A stretch of 64,000 nucleotides of DNA from Orientallactaga sibirica (GCA_036365145.1 JAEOAD010000030.1:10254001-10318000), one strand, 5' to 3'; counted from the first letter of the stretch, positions 1 to 11,861 are shown. Notes: a model not told the origin generated them from the letters alone. Translations and numbers: made by a program.

Positions 1-940
1 TAAGCTCTGACAATTCCACCAAGCACAGAGAAGCAAGAAATTGCAAGTATTCCTGCAATGCTTAAAGTCTCCCGAGTGTGACCTGGACTCACACAGAAAC
101 CACAAGTGAGAACAAATACCTTTGTGTCTCAAGTGGGTTTGGGAAAATGAGGTCCCAAACCTTGATGAAAGGAAGAAAAGTCACCTGACTCAAAGCTAAG
201 ATTTCAGGTCAGGAATGAATGGCAGGTGTCCAGATAGAACTACCAGAATTACCATATGTAGAAGATTAGGGATAAATGAAGAAAATGAGGGAATATTTGG
301 GGGAGTGGGGACACAGCATGATCTCAGAAAAACAGAGTTTCTAACTGAGTAACCTCACCAGGCAAACACTGACTGGAGAAGCACATACCTGAAAGGGGAA
401 CTTGCCTTTTATTAGAAAAAGCACAACTTGCTTACTGTCAACATTATAGGTAAGAAGTTCAAGTAGTTGGTAACTAATTAAGGAACTTAAAAGAGAGCAT
501 ATCTGGGTATTGTTTATAAAAGCCAATCATCAAAGGAATTTACACTTGGCCAAGATTATGGGCTATCTAGGGAAAAAGCAGAGAGGAGTCAGTTTGAGCT
601 GTCAGTTCTGCATGTGGAGGTAAGCAAAGATTATGACTGATATGTCAGTGTTTTAAACAGAACAGAATAGCAGAGAATATATAAAGACAGCATATATAAG
701 ATCAATGAAATATTGCTGGGGATTAGTACCATGCCAGCAAAGCAGGTATGGGGTGGGTTAAAAGTTCCACTTTGAGTCCCAAGAACCATAGAAGAATGAA
801 GCTTGACAGTGAAGGGAAGAAAGAGGAAAAATAGGGATAAAAGGGGAGCCCAAGAAGGCAGTCAGTTCAGTAATTCCTCTATCTGAGATATGGCATGCAC
901 CATTTATGTCAGGTTTGGACGAAAGGATTCTGAGATGGTT
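1..940. other. unassigned non-coding sequence
   Basis: I see no recognisable gene, SINE, LINE or LTR here. Open frames are at most about 60 codons, which is chance level. The stretch is moderately AT-rich and probably intergenic or intronic. Confidence 0.5.
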
Positions 941-1140
941 CACTTGGGCTCAAGGTTTTATTTAATACCAGCAAGAGAGTTGCATGCCTCAGAGCAAGAG
1001 GGAAGGAATAGGAAAGGTGAGGAAATCAATAGAGGTTCAGAAGAGGGAACTGGCTGGCCCTCAATGAGAGATGGAACTGGCTGGCCCTCAGTGAGAGATG
1101 GAACTAAGATGTAGGCCAAGTTTCAAAGTCCAAATCCTAG
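940..1140. repeat. short tandem duplication (27 bp x 2) in unassigned sequence
   Basis: Two adjacent 27-bp units at 1047-1073 and 1074-1100 differ at one base, followed by the first five bases of a third unit. The core is GAACTGGCTGGCCCTCA. A 74-codon frame (890-1114) reads through it but resembles no family I know and looks like chance. Confidence 0.7.
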
Positions 1141-2130
1141 CTGTTTCCACCAGTTCTTCTAGTTAGTTAAAAAGCTCCCTGAGCAGCACACTCAGGGATG
1201 AAGTTGGGCCATCACCCTCCAGAGTGCTGTCTGGGAAAGTAGATTCAACAATGTGGGCCAGCTACTAGGCACAGTCTGATCCTGAACATGTGTTCAGTGA
1301 GCTTGTCCCAGAACCAAGGGGACTCCTGTGTGAAGACTGCCTTTGAAGATAGATATCCAACATGAAAGAGACTGCCTCAGGCCAGGCAAAGATTGACTTT
1401 TGACCAACTCTTTAGGCTTCTCAGAGCCCTCTTTTCAACTAGGCCTCAACTTTGGCCTGAAAGGACTTCATGTAGTTGCTAACAGCTCAAGGGTACATTC
1501 CTCAGATGACCCTAGCCCTCTTCAAGCATCTGAGAAAACTCAAGGCTGCAAAAGAAATTACTATTTGTTGCAGCCAGTCCATGTGAGAGTGTAGGAGCTT
1601 AATTTCAATAATCACCGCTTAACAAACCCAGATGAGTCTCACATGAACCACTGGCCCTCTTCCTTCTTTCTATCATTTTTCATTTTCCCTTGCTTACTCC
1701 TCCCTATTCCCTCTTTCTCCCTTGTTGAAATTGAGTTCAGTTCATAGTGGACTCTATTAGCTATTGCACGAATATCCTACTAATTGAAATATGTCCTTAC
1801 CACTTTAGTGTCGGGGTTTGTGTTGTTTTTCATATCAGACAGCTAGGACAGAAAGAGATGCCACTCATTGGCTGTCAATCTCAAAACTCCACTGCCCAAC
1901 CCCAACCTTGCTGGGACCCAATGCTAGCAGTGGTTTTCTCCACTTGCCACCACCTGCTGGGCTCAACTTCTATACCTCCTTTTAATTTTTCCCCCATTTT
2001 TTTGTTTCTACAAGAAAAAGTAGGAATGGCCTGAATTTGGCTTTTGGAATAAGCTTTAAAAAATGCCCTTGGTGACTAAAATAGACCATCTTTGTTACTC
2101 TTCCAGATCTCACAAATGAACATATCATGC
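1140..2130. other. unassigned non-coding sequence
   Basis: No gene or repeat family recognised. A pyrimidine-rich stretch lies near 1660-1730. The longest frame is 95 codons (1747-2034) without recognisable similarity. Confidence 0.45.
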
Positions 2131-2446
2131 GTGTTAGTTACTTGTTGCTGTGACAAAGTACTTGACCAGAAATGTAAGGGAGAAAGGAATTCTTTTGACT
2201 CATGGTTTGGCAGATGCAGGCCACTATGACAGGGAGGTCATAGCAGTTAGGGCGGCAGATCAGGATGCAGAGAGCTAGGTCCAGAACCAAATGTGGTGTT
2301 AATCTTCAAAACCTGCTCCTAGCAACCCAGCTAGGCTCTATGTCACAAAGGTTCCCTAATCTCCCTAAACAGGGCTACCAGTTGGGACACGCATTCAAAC
2401 ATATTAACCTATAGGAAGATATTTCAAATTCAAGCCATGACACTAA
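2130..2446 (-). mobile_element. MaLR-type solo LTR, old
   Basis: Read on the minus strand this matches the general form of mammalian MaLR (MLT/MST/MTD-like) LTRs. It shows the 3' end as the complement of CTTGTTGCTGTGACAAAGTA, and the 5' end close to the complement of AATTCAAGCCATGACAC. It is diverged, so subfamily assignment needs a consensus search. Confidence 0.6.
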
Positions 2447-3050
2447 GGGATTGAGGGAAGCAACACTATCCACAGCCTGAGAGCTGGTCCTACAGAAATA
2501 ACATGTATCTGGGAGCTCTGATCACGTGATCTGTGCTATCAGACCGTAGTGGTTTATGGAAGCCTCTGTGGGCCAGGGTCTTTCACCAGAGAAAAGGACC
2601 CAGAAGAGAAGGAAGTAGAACTGCTGGACTCTTGGTCAGAGGAATTTCTCAGGGCTAGCTTCATTACTCAAGTCTCTGTTCCCTGCTCTTCAGTGTATCT
2701 GCAGTGTATAGGAAGTTTCCATGGGAGTTGGGAAATACCCAGATACATGAGTGTTTCCTCTCAAGCTGTGTACAAGATGTGATATATCGAATGCTTTAAA
2801 GTTTTCAGAACAAAAGTGAGGTAAGTATCTTAGGTTTTGGTATGGCATTATTTTAGTGAGTACTGTGTTAAGGATATAACTCACTATCTGAGCCAAGTGC
2901 TTACTGATAGATTTGGGCAAATACATACTCTAAAGTACTCTTTGGTCTCTTAACTAAAGGATATTCACCTGTATTATGCAATTATTGAAGCTATGTCATC
3001 ATATATATCTTTGTACCTAAAATAATAATCATATCACATGTAGACAGCTC
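2446..3050. other. unassigned non-coding sequence
   Basis: Unique-looking sequence between two reversed LTRs. Small overlapping open frames on both strands (60-80 codons) have no recognisable similarity. Confidence 0.45.
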
Positions 3051-3447
3051 CACATTACTGGGATGAACATCCAAACCAGACATAGTTTATAGGAGGAAGG
3101 GGTTTATTTCAAACTTACATATCTAGGATGAATTTGGCTCAGTGAAAGAATAAGCTGCCTCCATACATCCAAACAGAGAGAGAAAAAAAACCCATCACCA
3201 GCCAGCAAACACCAAAAGCAACAAGCAAGCACAAATCAGTAGCAAGCAGCAGGGACCCCCAACAGAGCTCAACCCTCTTTGCTCATCTTTGGCCTGGAAA
3301 TCAGATCTTCCCCCAACACACCTTAGGGCTCGGCCCCAGAATCCACCTCCAGTGACACCTTCTCCAGACAGGTGGCTGGAGATCCAAGTTTCAAGCTTAA
3401 ATAAAATGCCTGAGTCTATGGGGGACATACATTCCCACTACCACGCA
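3050..3447 (-). mobile_element. MaLR-type LTR, minus orientation
   Basis: The right edge (GGGGGACATACATTCCCACT then ACCACGCA) is the complement of the usual LTR start, TGTGGTAGTTTGAATGTATG and so on. The left part carries a complement of a polyadenylation region (TTTATTTCAAAC). No internal region is attached, so it is a solo or truncated LTR. Confidence 0.6.
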
Positions 3448-3594
3448 TGCTAATATTTTACTAGCACTTAGAAGTGGATTAAGCACAGATGACATGTAGG
3501 TCCTGGGTATCCCTAGGACTTTTTATTCCTACTTTATGACCCATCACCATGCACATCCAAAAGAAGCATACAACTAACTCCAGTTGGGCACAAA

Positions 3595-3750
3595 CATATT
3601 GCATCCCCCACAGCAGCCTGTTAAGTTAATGTGAGTACTTCATTTTATAGATGAGAGAAAAGTGAATTGCCTCAGGTCACACATCAGCTGAACCAGAATT
3701 CAAATACAGGCCTGTCTTACCCAAAACTCAGTCCTCCTTCCCCTTACTTC
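3595..3750 (-). mobile_element. MIR SINE relic
   Basis: It contains the reversed MIR core: TTTTATAGATGAGAGAAAAG, then a TCAGGTCACACA stretch and a CAGAATTCAAATACAGG stretch. These match the common mammalian MIR pattern of GATGAGGAAACTGAGG and CAAGGTCACACAGC. It is strongly diverged, as expected for a Mesozoic repeat. Confidence 0.65.
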
Positions 3751-4074
3751 TGCCCCATCACCCTGCTGCTTCCTCCCTAAGGGTACACTAGTCGGGGACA
3801 AGAGGGAGAGAACTTTATTCTCTAAGATACTGAGAAAAGCAGGATTCTTGGCAAAATGGAACCTGGCACATTGCTAGTTAGAAGAGCAAGAAAAAGACTG
3901 TCAGGGGTGAATTCATTAAGAGGATAGTGTCTGCCATTTTCCCTCTGTTGCTGCTGTTTCTATGAAGGGCTCATTCAAGGTACTTTCCAGCAACTGGTTC
4001 AGATTCTTGTTTTGATGAGCTGGAACAGTATCAGTTATGTGGGTGGTGGGAGCTTCCTTTCTCACTTTTATTCT

Positions 4075-4225
4075 TTTGGTTTTTTCAAGGTAGGGTCTCA
4101 TTTTAGCCCAGGCTGACCTGGAATTCACTATGTAGTCTCAGGGTGGCCTTGAACTCATGGTGATTCTTCTTCCTCTGCTTCCCAAGTGCTGGGATTAAAG
4201 GCGTGCACCACCATGCCCGGCCCTT
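4075..4225 (-). mobile_element. B1-type SINE (7SL-derived)
   Basis: The minus-strand reading begins near 4222 with GCCGGGCATGGTGGTGCACG and ends with a short A-tract (complement of GGTTTTTTCAAGG). Internal landmarks include the complements of GTGCTGGGATTAAAGGCGTG and CTGACCTGGAATTCACTATG. It is full length for a B1 unit. Confidence 0.88.
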
Positions 4226-4477
4226 TCTCACTTTTCTTTCCCGTCTTTCCTTTTCCTGAGCTCAGGGGGAAAATGTCACCCCCAAACAGCCAAAGAGTGA
4301 GGCAGGTCAAGGAACTACCTGGGTTTGTGCTACTGGTCAGTGTAGGAACAGCACAAGGCATCCTGCTCTGTGAAAAAAAATGGATCTGAATGGTGTGGGA
4401 ACAAGGCAGACACCTACCAGTTACTATACCTCTGTCTTGTATCCAAATGAAATAGGACTAAATCCAAAGCAGATGGC

Positions 4478-4610
4478 TCAAGCCACAAGCATATTTAGTT
4501 CTCATAGCAGCCCAGTAAGCAAATGAAAATTCTCCCATTGTACAGATGAAGAAAGAGGTCACAAGGACATCTTTGCTCAGTGTCAACCATTGAGTTGGAA
4601 TTTTAGTGCA
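4478..4610 (-). mobile_element. MIR SINE relic
   Basis: The pattern 'CTCATAGCAGCCCAGTAAG', then 'CCCATTGTACAGATGAAGAA', then 'GGTCACAAGGAC' follows the reversed MIR core. It is old and diverged. Confidence 0.6.
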
Positions 4611-4707
4611 TCTATAATAAGATGGTCAGCTTGAAATGAGATTGCTGTTGAGAGATTTTTCTTAATTTTTATTCTTTCTCCTTCTGTAGATTAAAATTTC
4701 AGTTAGT

Positions 4708-4876
4708 TGGGCTGGAGAGACAGCTTAGTGATTGCAGACCTTTCCTGCAAAGCCAAAGGACCCAGGTTCAATTCCCCAGGACCCACATAAGCCAAATGCA
4801 TCTGGGGTTTGTTTGTAGCAGCTGGAGGATGTGGTGTGCCCATTCTCTCTCTCTTTCTCTCTCTCCATCTATGTAC

Positions 4877-4924
<48 letters not shown>

Positions 4925-4947
4925 GGAATAAAAAATTATTTTAAAAT
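4708..4947 (+). mobile_element. Dip-like tRNA-derived SINE with CT and AT microsatellites
   Basis: The head GGGCTGGAGAGACAGCTTAG is followed by a B-box-like GGTTCAATTCCCCAGGACCC, then CATCTGGGGTTTGTTTG and a CT-rich run. The run continues into an (AT) tract at about 4901-4924 and an A-rich end. This is the plus-strand form of the family repeated many times in the window. The microsatellite has expanded in the normal CT-rich segment. Confidence 0.85.
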
Positions 4948-5227
4948 ATTTAATTAGTGGGAAAGAAAGGGAACCAGACAGAGATGAAAAGAAGGATGGG
5001 AAACAGCAGTGGGAGAGAGAAATGCTTCAGAACAAAATATAATGGCACATATGTATAAGATGTTATGGTGAAATTCAGTACTTTATATGTTAACATAAAA
5101 AATTATTAATGAATTTACTAAATTGAAAAGGTCTTCATAGATGCCCCAGGTCATAGACCCACAAGACTTTTCCACATAGAGAAAACCCCCTAGCGCATCA
5201 ATGACGGTGAGCCATTGGGCTGAATTT

Positions 5228-5455
5228 TTTTAAGATTTATTTTAATTTTTTATTTATTAGAGACAGAGAAAGGAAGAGAGAGGAAGATGGACAAAGAGTG
5301 AGAATGGGCATGTCAGAGCCTCTAGCCACTGCAAACGAACTCCAGATGCATGTGCTACCATGTAAATCTGGCTTACATGGGACCTGGATCCTTAAGTTTT
5401 GCAGGCATGCATTTTAACCGCTAAGCCATCTCTAGCCATCTCTCTAGCCCCTGGG
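5228..5455 (-). mobile_element. Dip-like tRNA-derived SINE
   Basis: Reversed copy: an A-rich tail (complement of TTTATTTTAATTTTTTATTT), GA-rich segment, complement of the GGCTAGAGGC body and the tRNA-like head ending at CTCTCTAGCCCC. Part of the head (GCCATCTCTAGCCATCTC) is duplicated at about 5427-5445. Confidence 0.85.
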
Positions 5456-5649
5456 CTATAATCTTTATATACATAACAATAGTGTGTCATATGAGATATA
5501 AAACCTATACTCTGCCTCTTTTGGAAGTGTGGGGTTGCAAGAGAAAAGAAAAGAGAGATGGACCAAGGAGGCCAAACCTGTGGATTTGAGTTATCTCTCT
5601 CGTAGCCAGGTATTGAATAGAAAGAGAGAGACTTTAGACTCAGCTAGAA

Positions 5650-5990
5650 CAAACTTAGGGAGATGTCTCAGTGGGTAAAGTGCTTGCCTTGTAAACATGA
5701 GGACCTGAGTTCAATCCCCAGTACCATGTAAATGCCAGGCATGGTTGCACAAGCGTGTATCTCAGTGCTATGGAAGCAGAAAAAGGAGATTCCTGGGACT
5801 TGCTGGCTAATCTAGTATAATCGGTGCACTCCAGGCCAATGAGAGACCCTGTCTCAAATGATGAGGAAAGCATTCCTGAGGATAATACCCAAGGTTGTTT
5901 TATGACTTCCCAATATATCTGCACATATGTGCACATGCATCTATGCACATACAAACATGCACATACACACACATTAAAAAGAAACAGAAA
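5650..5990 (+). mobile_element. B4-like composite rodent SINE
   Basis: It starts with a tRNA/ID-like head (GGGAGATGTCTCAGTGGGTA, TTCAATCCCCAGTACC) followed by a B1-like half (GCCAGGCATGGTTGCACAAG, GAGAGACCCTGTCTCAAA). The 3' part has alternating CA/TG sequence and ends in TTAAAAAG. The order fits B4/RSINE-type composite SINEs. Confidence 0.7.
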
Positions 5991-6598
5991 CAGATTAATA
6001 AACAGTACCTGGAAATGTCAGAATTGATGATCTGAGAAAGGTCCCCAGCAAACCTGATTCAGTTTAGCACCATATCCAAGGGAATGGCTTATTGGTGTTA
6101 AGGAAAGTAGGTAACAGATGAGCTGAAGACTGCTGGATGCTCAGGACCTAGAGGTGGGACAACATCCATGCTGAATGGAGTCTACCAGTAGAGACATCAT
6201 ATGACTTTAGAAAAGGGTGGGTGAATACAAGCATCTAGATCAGAAGATAACAATGGCTCTCAGGCTCCTTTGGGGACTGCAGGGCATCCTCTCAGAGAGC
6301 CAGATGGCACCAGCAGCACCTCAGAGGACAACAGTGCAGGAAGGAACCCAATTCGGTCATTTTGTTTGTTGCACAGCCTGGAGCATAAAGAGGGAGCACA
6401 AAAAGGACCTGAATTGTCTCTTCTGCCTTCAAGTTGCCTAAGGTACACCTCTTCTTCATAACTAGGGCAAAATAAGAAAAAAAAAAAAAAACACCTAGCC
6501 TGTTGTTCTGGCACAATTATTAATAGTACAACCTTTTTCTCTCAATCATGCCCTGAATTTGTCAGACAGGAGTTATTATAAAATAAATATTACAGAAA
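5990..6598. other. unassigned non-coding sequence
   Basis: Contains overlapping frames of 60-84 codons on both strands around 6217-6516, centred on an A13 run at about 6477-6491. Mutual overlap of four short frames argues against a real gene. Confidence 0.4.
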
Positions 6599-6730
6599 CT
6601 GGAGTGATGGCTTATATCGGTCATCCAAACTACTCAAGAAGCTGGGGGAACTGGATGCCTAGAGCCCAGAAGTCTCAGGCCAGTCCTGGTGACATAGCAA
6701 AACTCAGTCTCAAAAATAAATAAATGTAAA
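6598..6730 (+). mobile_element. B1-related SINE, degenerate
   Basis: An ACTGGAGTGATGGCTTATAT head, AGTCTCAGGCCAGTCCTGG and ACTCAGTCTCAAAAATAAAT follow a monomeric 7SL-like layout with an A-rich tail. It is diverged and classification is tentative. Confidence 0.5.
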
Positions 6731-8117
6731 TTAAATATTGTGGAATAAGATGCATACTGTGATTTTATGAAGTAATTGGAAAAAAAAATTTTACCTGTGT
6801 TTAAGTTTCCTTCATGTTTGTACATCTGCAGAGAATGTGTTAGAAAGATATTGCTAGCCATGGTTACCTGTGAGTGGGAACTATTTCATAAGCATTGTTT
6901 GTTATACTTGGAACATGTTTTTAAACCTGAAAAACCCAAGTGCCCATTTTCGAGGGTGAATTATGATAAACAATGGAGGATGAGTTATGATGGCTACTCC
7001 ATTCAGAACACAGGCTTCATCTTGACTAAGAGCCAGGGAGGCAACAAAATTAGAGAGCCTTGTGCATTCCTGCTATAGGTTTTTGTTAACCTGGAACCGA
7101 TTACACTATTGTGAGAAGACCAAGTTTACCACATCATGCTACACATGGTTCATTCATTTTTCTTACAGCCCCATGCTTCTAGGCTCATGAAGAAAGTCAG
7201 AACAAAGTAAACATTCTTTGTGTCCAGCTGGAAAGAGTGTGAGTAGGTTTGTGACTGTGCTTCAACTGAATGCACACTACTAATCTTGCAAGCTTGGTTA
7301 CTCATTTCTTCCAATAGACAGAAGTGATACTGTTCTTTAGCCAATGCATGCTTTATTTCTCATTTTAAGGTTTCACTTTTGCTCTGCACTCAGGCCTAGA
7401 AAAAGTGGCTAAGCTCTCCAGCCAATGAGAGAGCAACTGCATATCATTGCTCTACAAATCCCTTCTGTTTGGGGAGAACAGATAGGACTGAATGTCTACA
7501 GTGCTCTGGGGAGCAGACCTTTCACATTTTCTACAAGAAAAATGGATTTTTTAAAGTGGGGTGTGTGTGTGTGTTTAAAACAAGAAAGTAACATTAAGAC
7601 TGTGCATTTCATCCTCCCAGGTTACAAGACAGATAAGGTCATAGCCAAGCAAAGTCTCATGTGTCCTGCTGCAGTTCCTGGTTCCAGGTCCTGGCCTTAC
7701 AGCTGAGTCTCCGGGTCAGCTCCAAATTGCTGTCTTGTTTTAAAGCACACAACAGAGCATATAGTCCAGTCTTGAGACTTACAGGTTGTCTTGATATTGA
7801 GCATATCCTTGCATATGTGCTTGATAGGAGGGCAGCAGACCCCATTCATAGTGTGTCAAGGCTGACATAGTCTTCTAGCAAACTAGACACTACAGACCTC
7901 AGATCTGTCAAACTCATGTTGTTCATGGCAACATTACCCACAGGCAAACTAAGGAAGGTGAGTTTCTTGGGACAAAAAAATAGGAGGAGGTTTTTAAAAT
8001 AGCAGAGCAGCCTCATACTGTTCATGGAAATGACAAGGTTCTAGAAATAGTTCTGGTTATTGGTTGAAATTAAATGTCCCCACAGGTTCATGTTTGAGCA
8101 CTCATTCTCCAAGGGAT

Positions 8118-8118
<1 letters not shown>
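6730..8118. other. unassigned non-coding sequence
   Basis: No family recognised. It contains a 100-codon plus-strand frame (6776-7078) with no domain, signal peptide or similarity I can name, and no neighbouring splice or promoter evidence. Short GT runs occur at 7561-7574. Confidence 0.4.
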
Positions 8119-8152
<34 letters not shown>

Positions 8153-8184
8153 ATGTGCATGTGTGTGTGTGTGCGTGTGTGTGT
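8119..8184. repeat. (GT)n microsatellite
   Basis: About 66 bases of alternating GT interrupted by GCATGTGCAT and one GC. It abuts the 3' tail side of a reversed B1. Confidence 0.95.
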
Positions 8185-8325
8185 CTTTGTTTTTGAGGCA
8201 GGCAGGGTTTCACTGTAATCCAGGAACTCACTCTGTAGCCCAAGCTAGCTTCGAACTCAGAGTGATCCTCCTACCTCAGCCTCCTGAGTACTGGAAATAA
8301 AGATGTGAGCCACCATATCTAGGTT
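8185..8325 (-). mobile_element. B1-type SINE
   Basis: Reversed B1: complement of the tail (TTTGTTTTTGAGGCAGGCAG), AACTCACTCTGTAGCCCAAG, CTCAGCCTCCTGAGTACTGG and end at CACCATATCTAGG. It is older than the B1 copies at 4.1 kb and 11.9 kb, judged by mismatches. Confidence 0.75.
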
Positions 8326-8394
8326 TGTTGGTGCTACTTGCAGGCACTACAAAGCCTTTAGGAGGTGTAGCCTAGCTGGCAGAAGTAGGTCAGT

Positions 8395-8640
8395 CGAGTC
8401 AGGGTTTTGAAAGTTATAATAACTCAACCCCTTATTCTGGCTCTTTTTGCTTCCTGGTCCACCACCATGTGAATAGTATCACCACAAGCTCCTACTACCA
8501 TGGATATATTCTGTCCTGCTCTTTCCAATATGATGGACTGCAGCCCTCTGAAACTGTGTGCCAAGATAAATAAATCTCTCTTCCCATAAGTTGTTTCTGT
8601 CTGGTGCTTATGTTGCACCAACCCCAAAGTAACTAATACA
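8395..8640 (+). mobile_element. MaLR-type LTR, 3' part
   Basis: Shows the LTR 3' half: CATGGATATATTCTGTCC, GAAACTGTGTGCCAAGATAA, an AATAAA-type signal in AGATAAATAAATC and an end at AACTAATACA. The 5' half is missing or too diverged. Confidence 0.65.
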
Positions 8641-8659
8641 TCCTCTCTCTTTTCTTCAA

Positions 8660-8862
8660 AAAAAATGTTTTTTAATTTTTATTCATTTATTTGAAAAAAA
8701 AAGAGGCAGATAGAAAGAGAGAAAGAGAGAGAATGGGTATACCAGGGCCTCCAGCCACTACAAAAAATTTCAGGCATATGTACCACCTGGGGAATCAAAC
8801 CTGGGTCTTTAGGCTTCACAGGCAAGTGCCTTAACCACTAAGCCATCTCTCCAGACCCTCTG
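8660..8862 (-). mobile_element. Dip-like tRNA-derived SINE
   Basis: Reversed copy with complement of AAATAAATGAATAAAAA tail, GA-rich segment (AGAGAAAGAGAGAGAATGGG), CAGGGCCTCCAGCCACTAC body and AAGCCATCTCTCCAGACCC head. The middle, between body and B-box, is shortened. Confidence 0.85.
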
Positions 8863-9244
8863 TCTTCTCTTTTCAATCAAATTGGCTGGAAGAATTTCCC
8901 CTTGTCAATTTCTTAAGGCTCTTTAACATTAAGGAAGCCCCAGATGATTGGCCAGATCATCTCAAACCACAGATTACCCTGCCACTCTTCTAACAGACAG
9001 TCTTCTGTCGGGTTAGTGGCTCTTGTGCCTCCAAAGGCCACCACCAGTTTCTTGTGTACCTGACAAAGCAAGAGGAATACAGTCCCAGAACAAAGTCTGG
9101 AAAGATGAAAAAGATAAGGAGATACTCAAGAGCACTATGTCACAGCAAATAAGATCATGACTTAACCTAGGGTTTTGTTTTATTATGTTCTCCTTTTTTT
9201 AATGTGTGCATATGTGTACATGTTCATGTGTGTGTATGTTGCAG

Positions 9245-9640
9245 GAAACTTTTTCCCTGGGGAGATATGAGCACACCTCTATTGACCCTAGATTAACCTC
9301 AGATGACAGGCCAAAATATGATTGTACTAGAGTTAGTTTTGGTGAACCATGAGTTTATTGGGCTTACTTACCAAACAGGGTGAGGGATTGCTTACAGGAG
9401 CATGGGTGACTCAAATGCAGCTGCATCACAGAAAAGCCCTCCTCAGCATAGGTGACAACTCACTGAAACTGAATATCTGGACTGGACTGTACAACCTGCA
9501 GGTAGCTAGACTGCTCAAAGAGGCTCTCCCCAAGCAGTTGTTTTCCCTTTATCTAGTTTTAGGGAGGGGTCTTGAAACCTTTTTACCATACTTGTTGACT
9601 TTAAGCTCCTGACTTCTTTCCTTTCCCAAAGGGGGAATGT
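9245..9640 (-). mobile_element. possible LTR-type repeat
   Basis: The stretch with GTTTATTGGGCTTACTTACC, ACAGGAGCATGGGTGACTCA and AGGCTCTCCCCAAGCAG resembles a rodent interspersed repeat I have seen but cannot name with certainty. If it is an LTR, the complement of TTTATT would supply a polyadenylation signal on the minus strand. Confidence 0.35.
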
Positions 9641-9654
9641 TTCAATTCATTTTG

Positions 9655-9865
9655 GAGGAATAAGCACATGTGCTTATGGATGCAAGCTGTGGGGGGAGGG
9701 GGGTTGTACATGTGTGTGGTGCAGGACAGAGGACAACCTTGAGTGCTGTCCTGAGTAATGCTGTCCATATCCTTTGAGATTAGATCTTTCATTGCCCTAG
9801 AGCTCACCAGTTAGGCTGGACTGGCTAGCTAGTATGCTCCAGTGATTATCCTCCTGTCTTTTAGG
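9655..9865 (-). mobile_element. B4-like SINE, partial
   Basis: Reversed B4 pattern: alternating purine-pyrimidine TGTACATGTGTGTGGTGCAG, AGGACAACCTTGAGTGCTGT, CTCACCAGTTAGGCTGGACT and GATTATCCTCCTGTC. The tRNA-like half is missing. Confidence 0.6.
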
Positions 9866-10134
9866 GAACAGGTAGAATGAGAGGAAAAATTCAGCCTCTT
9901 ATTTGGGAAAGCCTGAGAAGGGCTCTGACCAGACAGGTCAGAAGCAATTTCCCTTACTTATGATGCCATGGGGTCACTGGAATTCTTTAGTTGTGGGGCA
10001 TTCCACTTTGCCTTGGGGCTTGGGCCATTCCAGGGAATTGGCAATTGAAATGGTTGGTCTGGGTCATTCTTGGGAAACAGAGTTACAACTGTGAAATGGC
10101 AATCAGAATTTAAAAATGGAGACATTCTGTTTCT

Positions 10135-10285
10135 GACACTGTGTGTATCTCCCCAGCACTGGAATTACAGGTGCATGCTACCGTACCTGGCTTATTTTGT
10201 GTGGATTCTGGGGATTGAACTCAAGTACTCATGCTTGCAAAGCAAGCACTTTTACTGACTGAGCCATCTCCCTAGCTTGAAACAG
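10135..10285 (-). mobile_element. B4/ID-related SINE, partial
   Basis: It contains CAGCACTGGAATTACAGGTG followed by GGGGATTGAACTCAAGTACT, CTTGCAAAGCAAGCACTTTT and GAGCCATCTCCCTAGC. This is the reversed B1-half plus tRNA-like head arrangement. Confidence 0.7.
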
Positions 10286-10289
10286 GGTT

Positions 10290-11500
10290 TTAATCTATGT
10301 GCTATTGTACCCAAACATAAAAGCAATCAGAGTCATATGTTCATGATATCACAGCAGCAGAAATACCTCAGAACATTCCCTGCCCTGTCAGATAACATTA
10401 CGCAAAGCTAAAAATGAGAGGAATACCAAGGTCTATAGGAGTTGCCACTGCAGAACCCTTACAAGAACTAACTATTCTCTAGTCTCCTCATTTCTCTTTG
10501 CAGGAGGAAGATGCTCTTGTGGTAAGTACTTACACTTTAGTACGGGATAAAGGAAGGAAAATAAACCTTCCTGGAAAACCAAAAATATGTATTCTACATA
10601 TGACCTACATGGTGGATTAGCCTTGTAATCTAATCTTACACCTGCTATATGATGGGTCATGTTTCATTTATTCCAACCCATCCATTTTCCCCACAACATA
10701 ATATCTCTGAAATTGAGGGCACCTTAAAATCACCAGCCTCTTATAATCATTATCTAATTATGATTTAACAAGATTCTGAGAAACAGTCACAGTTGTCATT
10801 GTCCCACAGGCTAGCACATAATGATCCCAGCAGCACAACTTCTGGTGACTTGGAATAAAAGGCAAATTATATGGGGAAGTGATGGACTAGATGTATTCTA
10901 TAACATTTCTGGAGGAGGAAACAAAAGTCATATATCTGTAAAGTTAACTGGAGAGATAGAACCAGTGTTTTTTGTTCTCTAGTGGAGTATTTTAAGAAAT
11001 AATTTGTCTCAATGTTTTTTTAGTAGCAAAATTAAGAAAATACCCAAAACTTGGAGAAATAGCAAAGGAGAGTCAGTATCCTTTTAATAACATGCAAACC
11101 ATTTAACTATCTAATATAATACATGTTTTATTTGATACCAACCTCTGGGTAAAGGTCTACATTTTGTGAAGTTATCTGTTGGCTTTTTTTAGAGAGGGGG
11201 GTTCTGGTAAGTGCAATGATTATTGCTCAACAAAAAGATAAATAAATCCATAAGTGTTTATTGCCATGTAGGACATTAGCCAATTTCATTTCTAATGTAA
11301 CAACTTTATTCAACATGTTTTTACAATGCCTTTATTTTCCTGATTCCCTAATACTTTCCTGAACCTTTCTGAACCAACTTTACCTTTAACATGTGCTCAT
11401 TCTTTCTTTACCTGAGAAACTTTCATTTTTTAATGTAAGGAAAGGCATATACTGTGTGTGTCAAAAACTAAGTGGAAAGCATTTTAAAAGTTTGACTTGG
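10290..11500. other. unassigned non-coding sequence
   Basis: AT-rich sequence without SINE, LINE or LTR signatures that I can recognise and without frames above about 62 codons. It is a candidate for unique single-copy DNA. Confidence 0.5.
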
Positions 11501-11815
11501 TCTAGGGGGATGGTTCTGTGATAAAGAGCTCTTGCATGAGGCCTTCTTTGGCTATAGATCACCAAGGTCAACTACCCAGGAACCACATAAAAAGCTGGGT
11601 ATGGTTATGTATATTTGTTACACCAGTCTATGGGTGTGGAGACCAAAAAATCTCTAGGGCTCATTGAAGAACAGCCACTCTGGGTTGAGGGAAAGGCCCT
11701 ATCTCAACAACACATGCAGATGAGCAATAAGAGAAGAATACATAAAGTTCTCCTTTGGCCTCCACACACATGTGCATGGGAAACACACACACACACACAC
11801 ATATATATATATTTT
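11500..11815 (+). mobile_element. B4-like composite SINE
   Basis: Diverged tRNA-like head (GGGGGATGGTTCTGTGATAA), an AAGCTGGGTATGGTTATG B1-like half, CCCTATCTCAACAACACATG, and a (CA)n(TA)n end at 11786-11811. Confidence 0.6.
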
Positions 11816-11861
11816 TTTCACACTACACCCACTACACCAAATGTTTCTGGTATTAGAAGAT

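Noticed and set aside
6776..7078. 100-codon plus-strand frame as a host exon
   Set aside because: No recognisable domain or flanking splice pattern, and it starts inside an A-rich run. I left it as unassigned.
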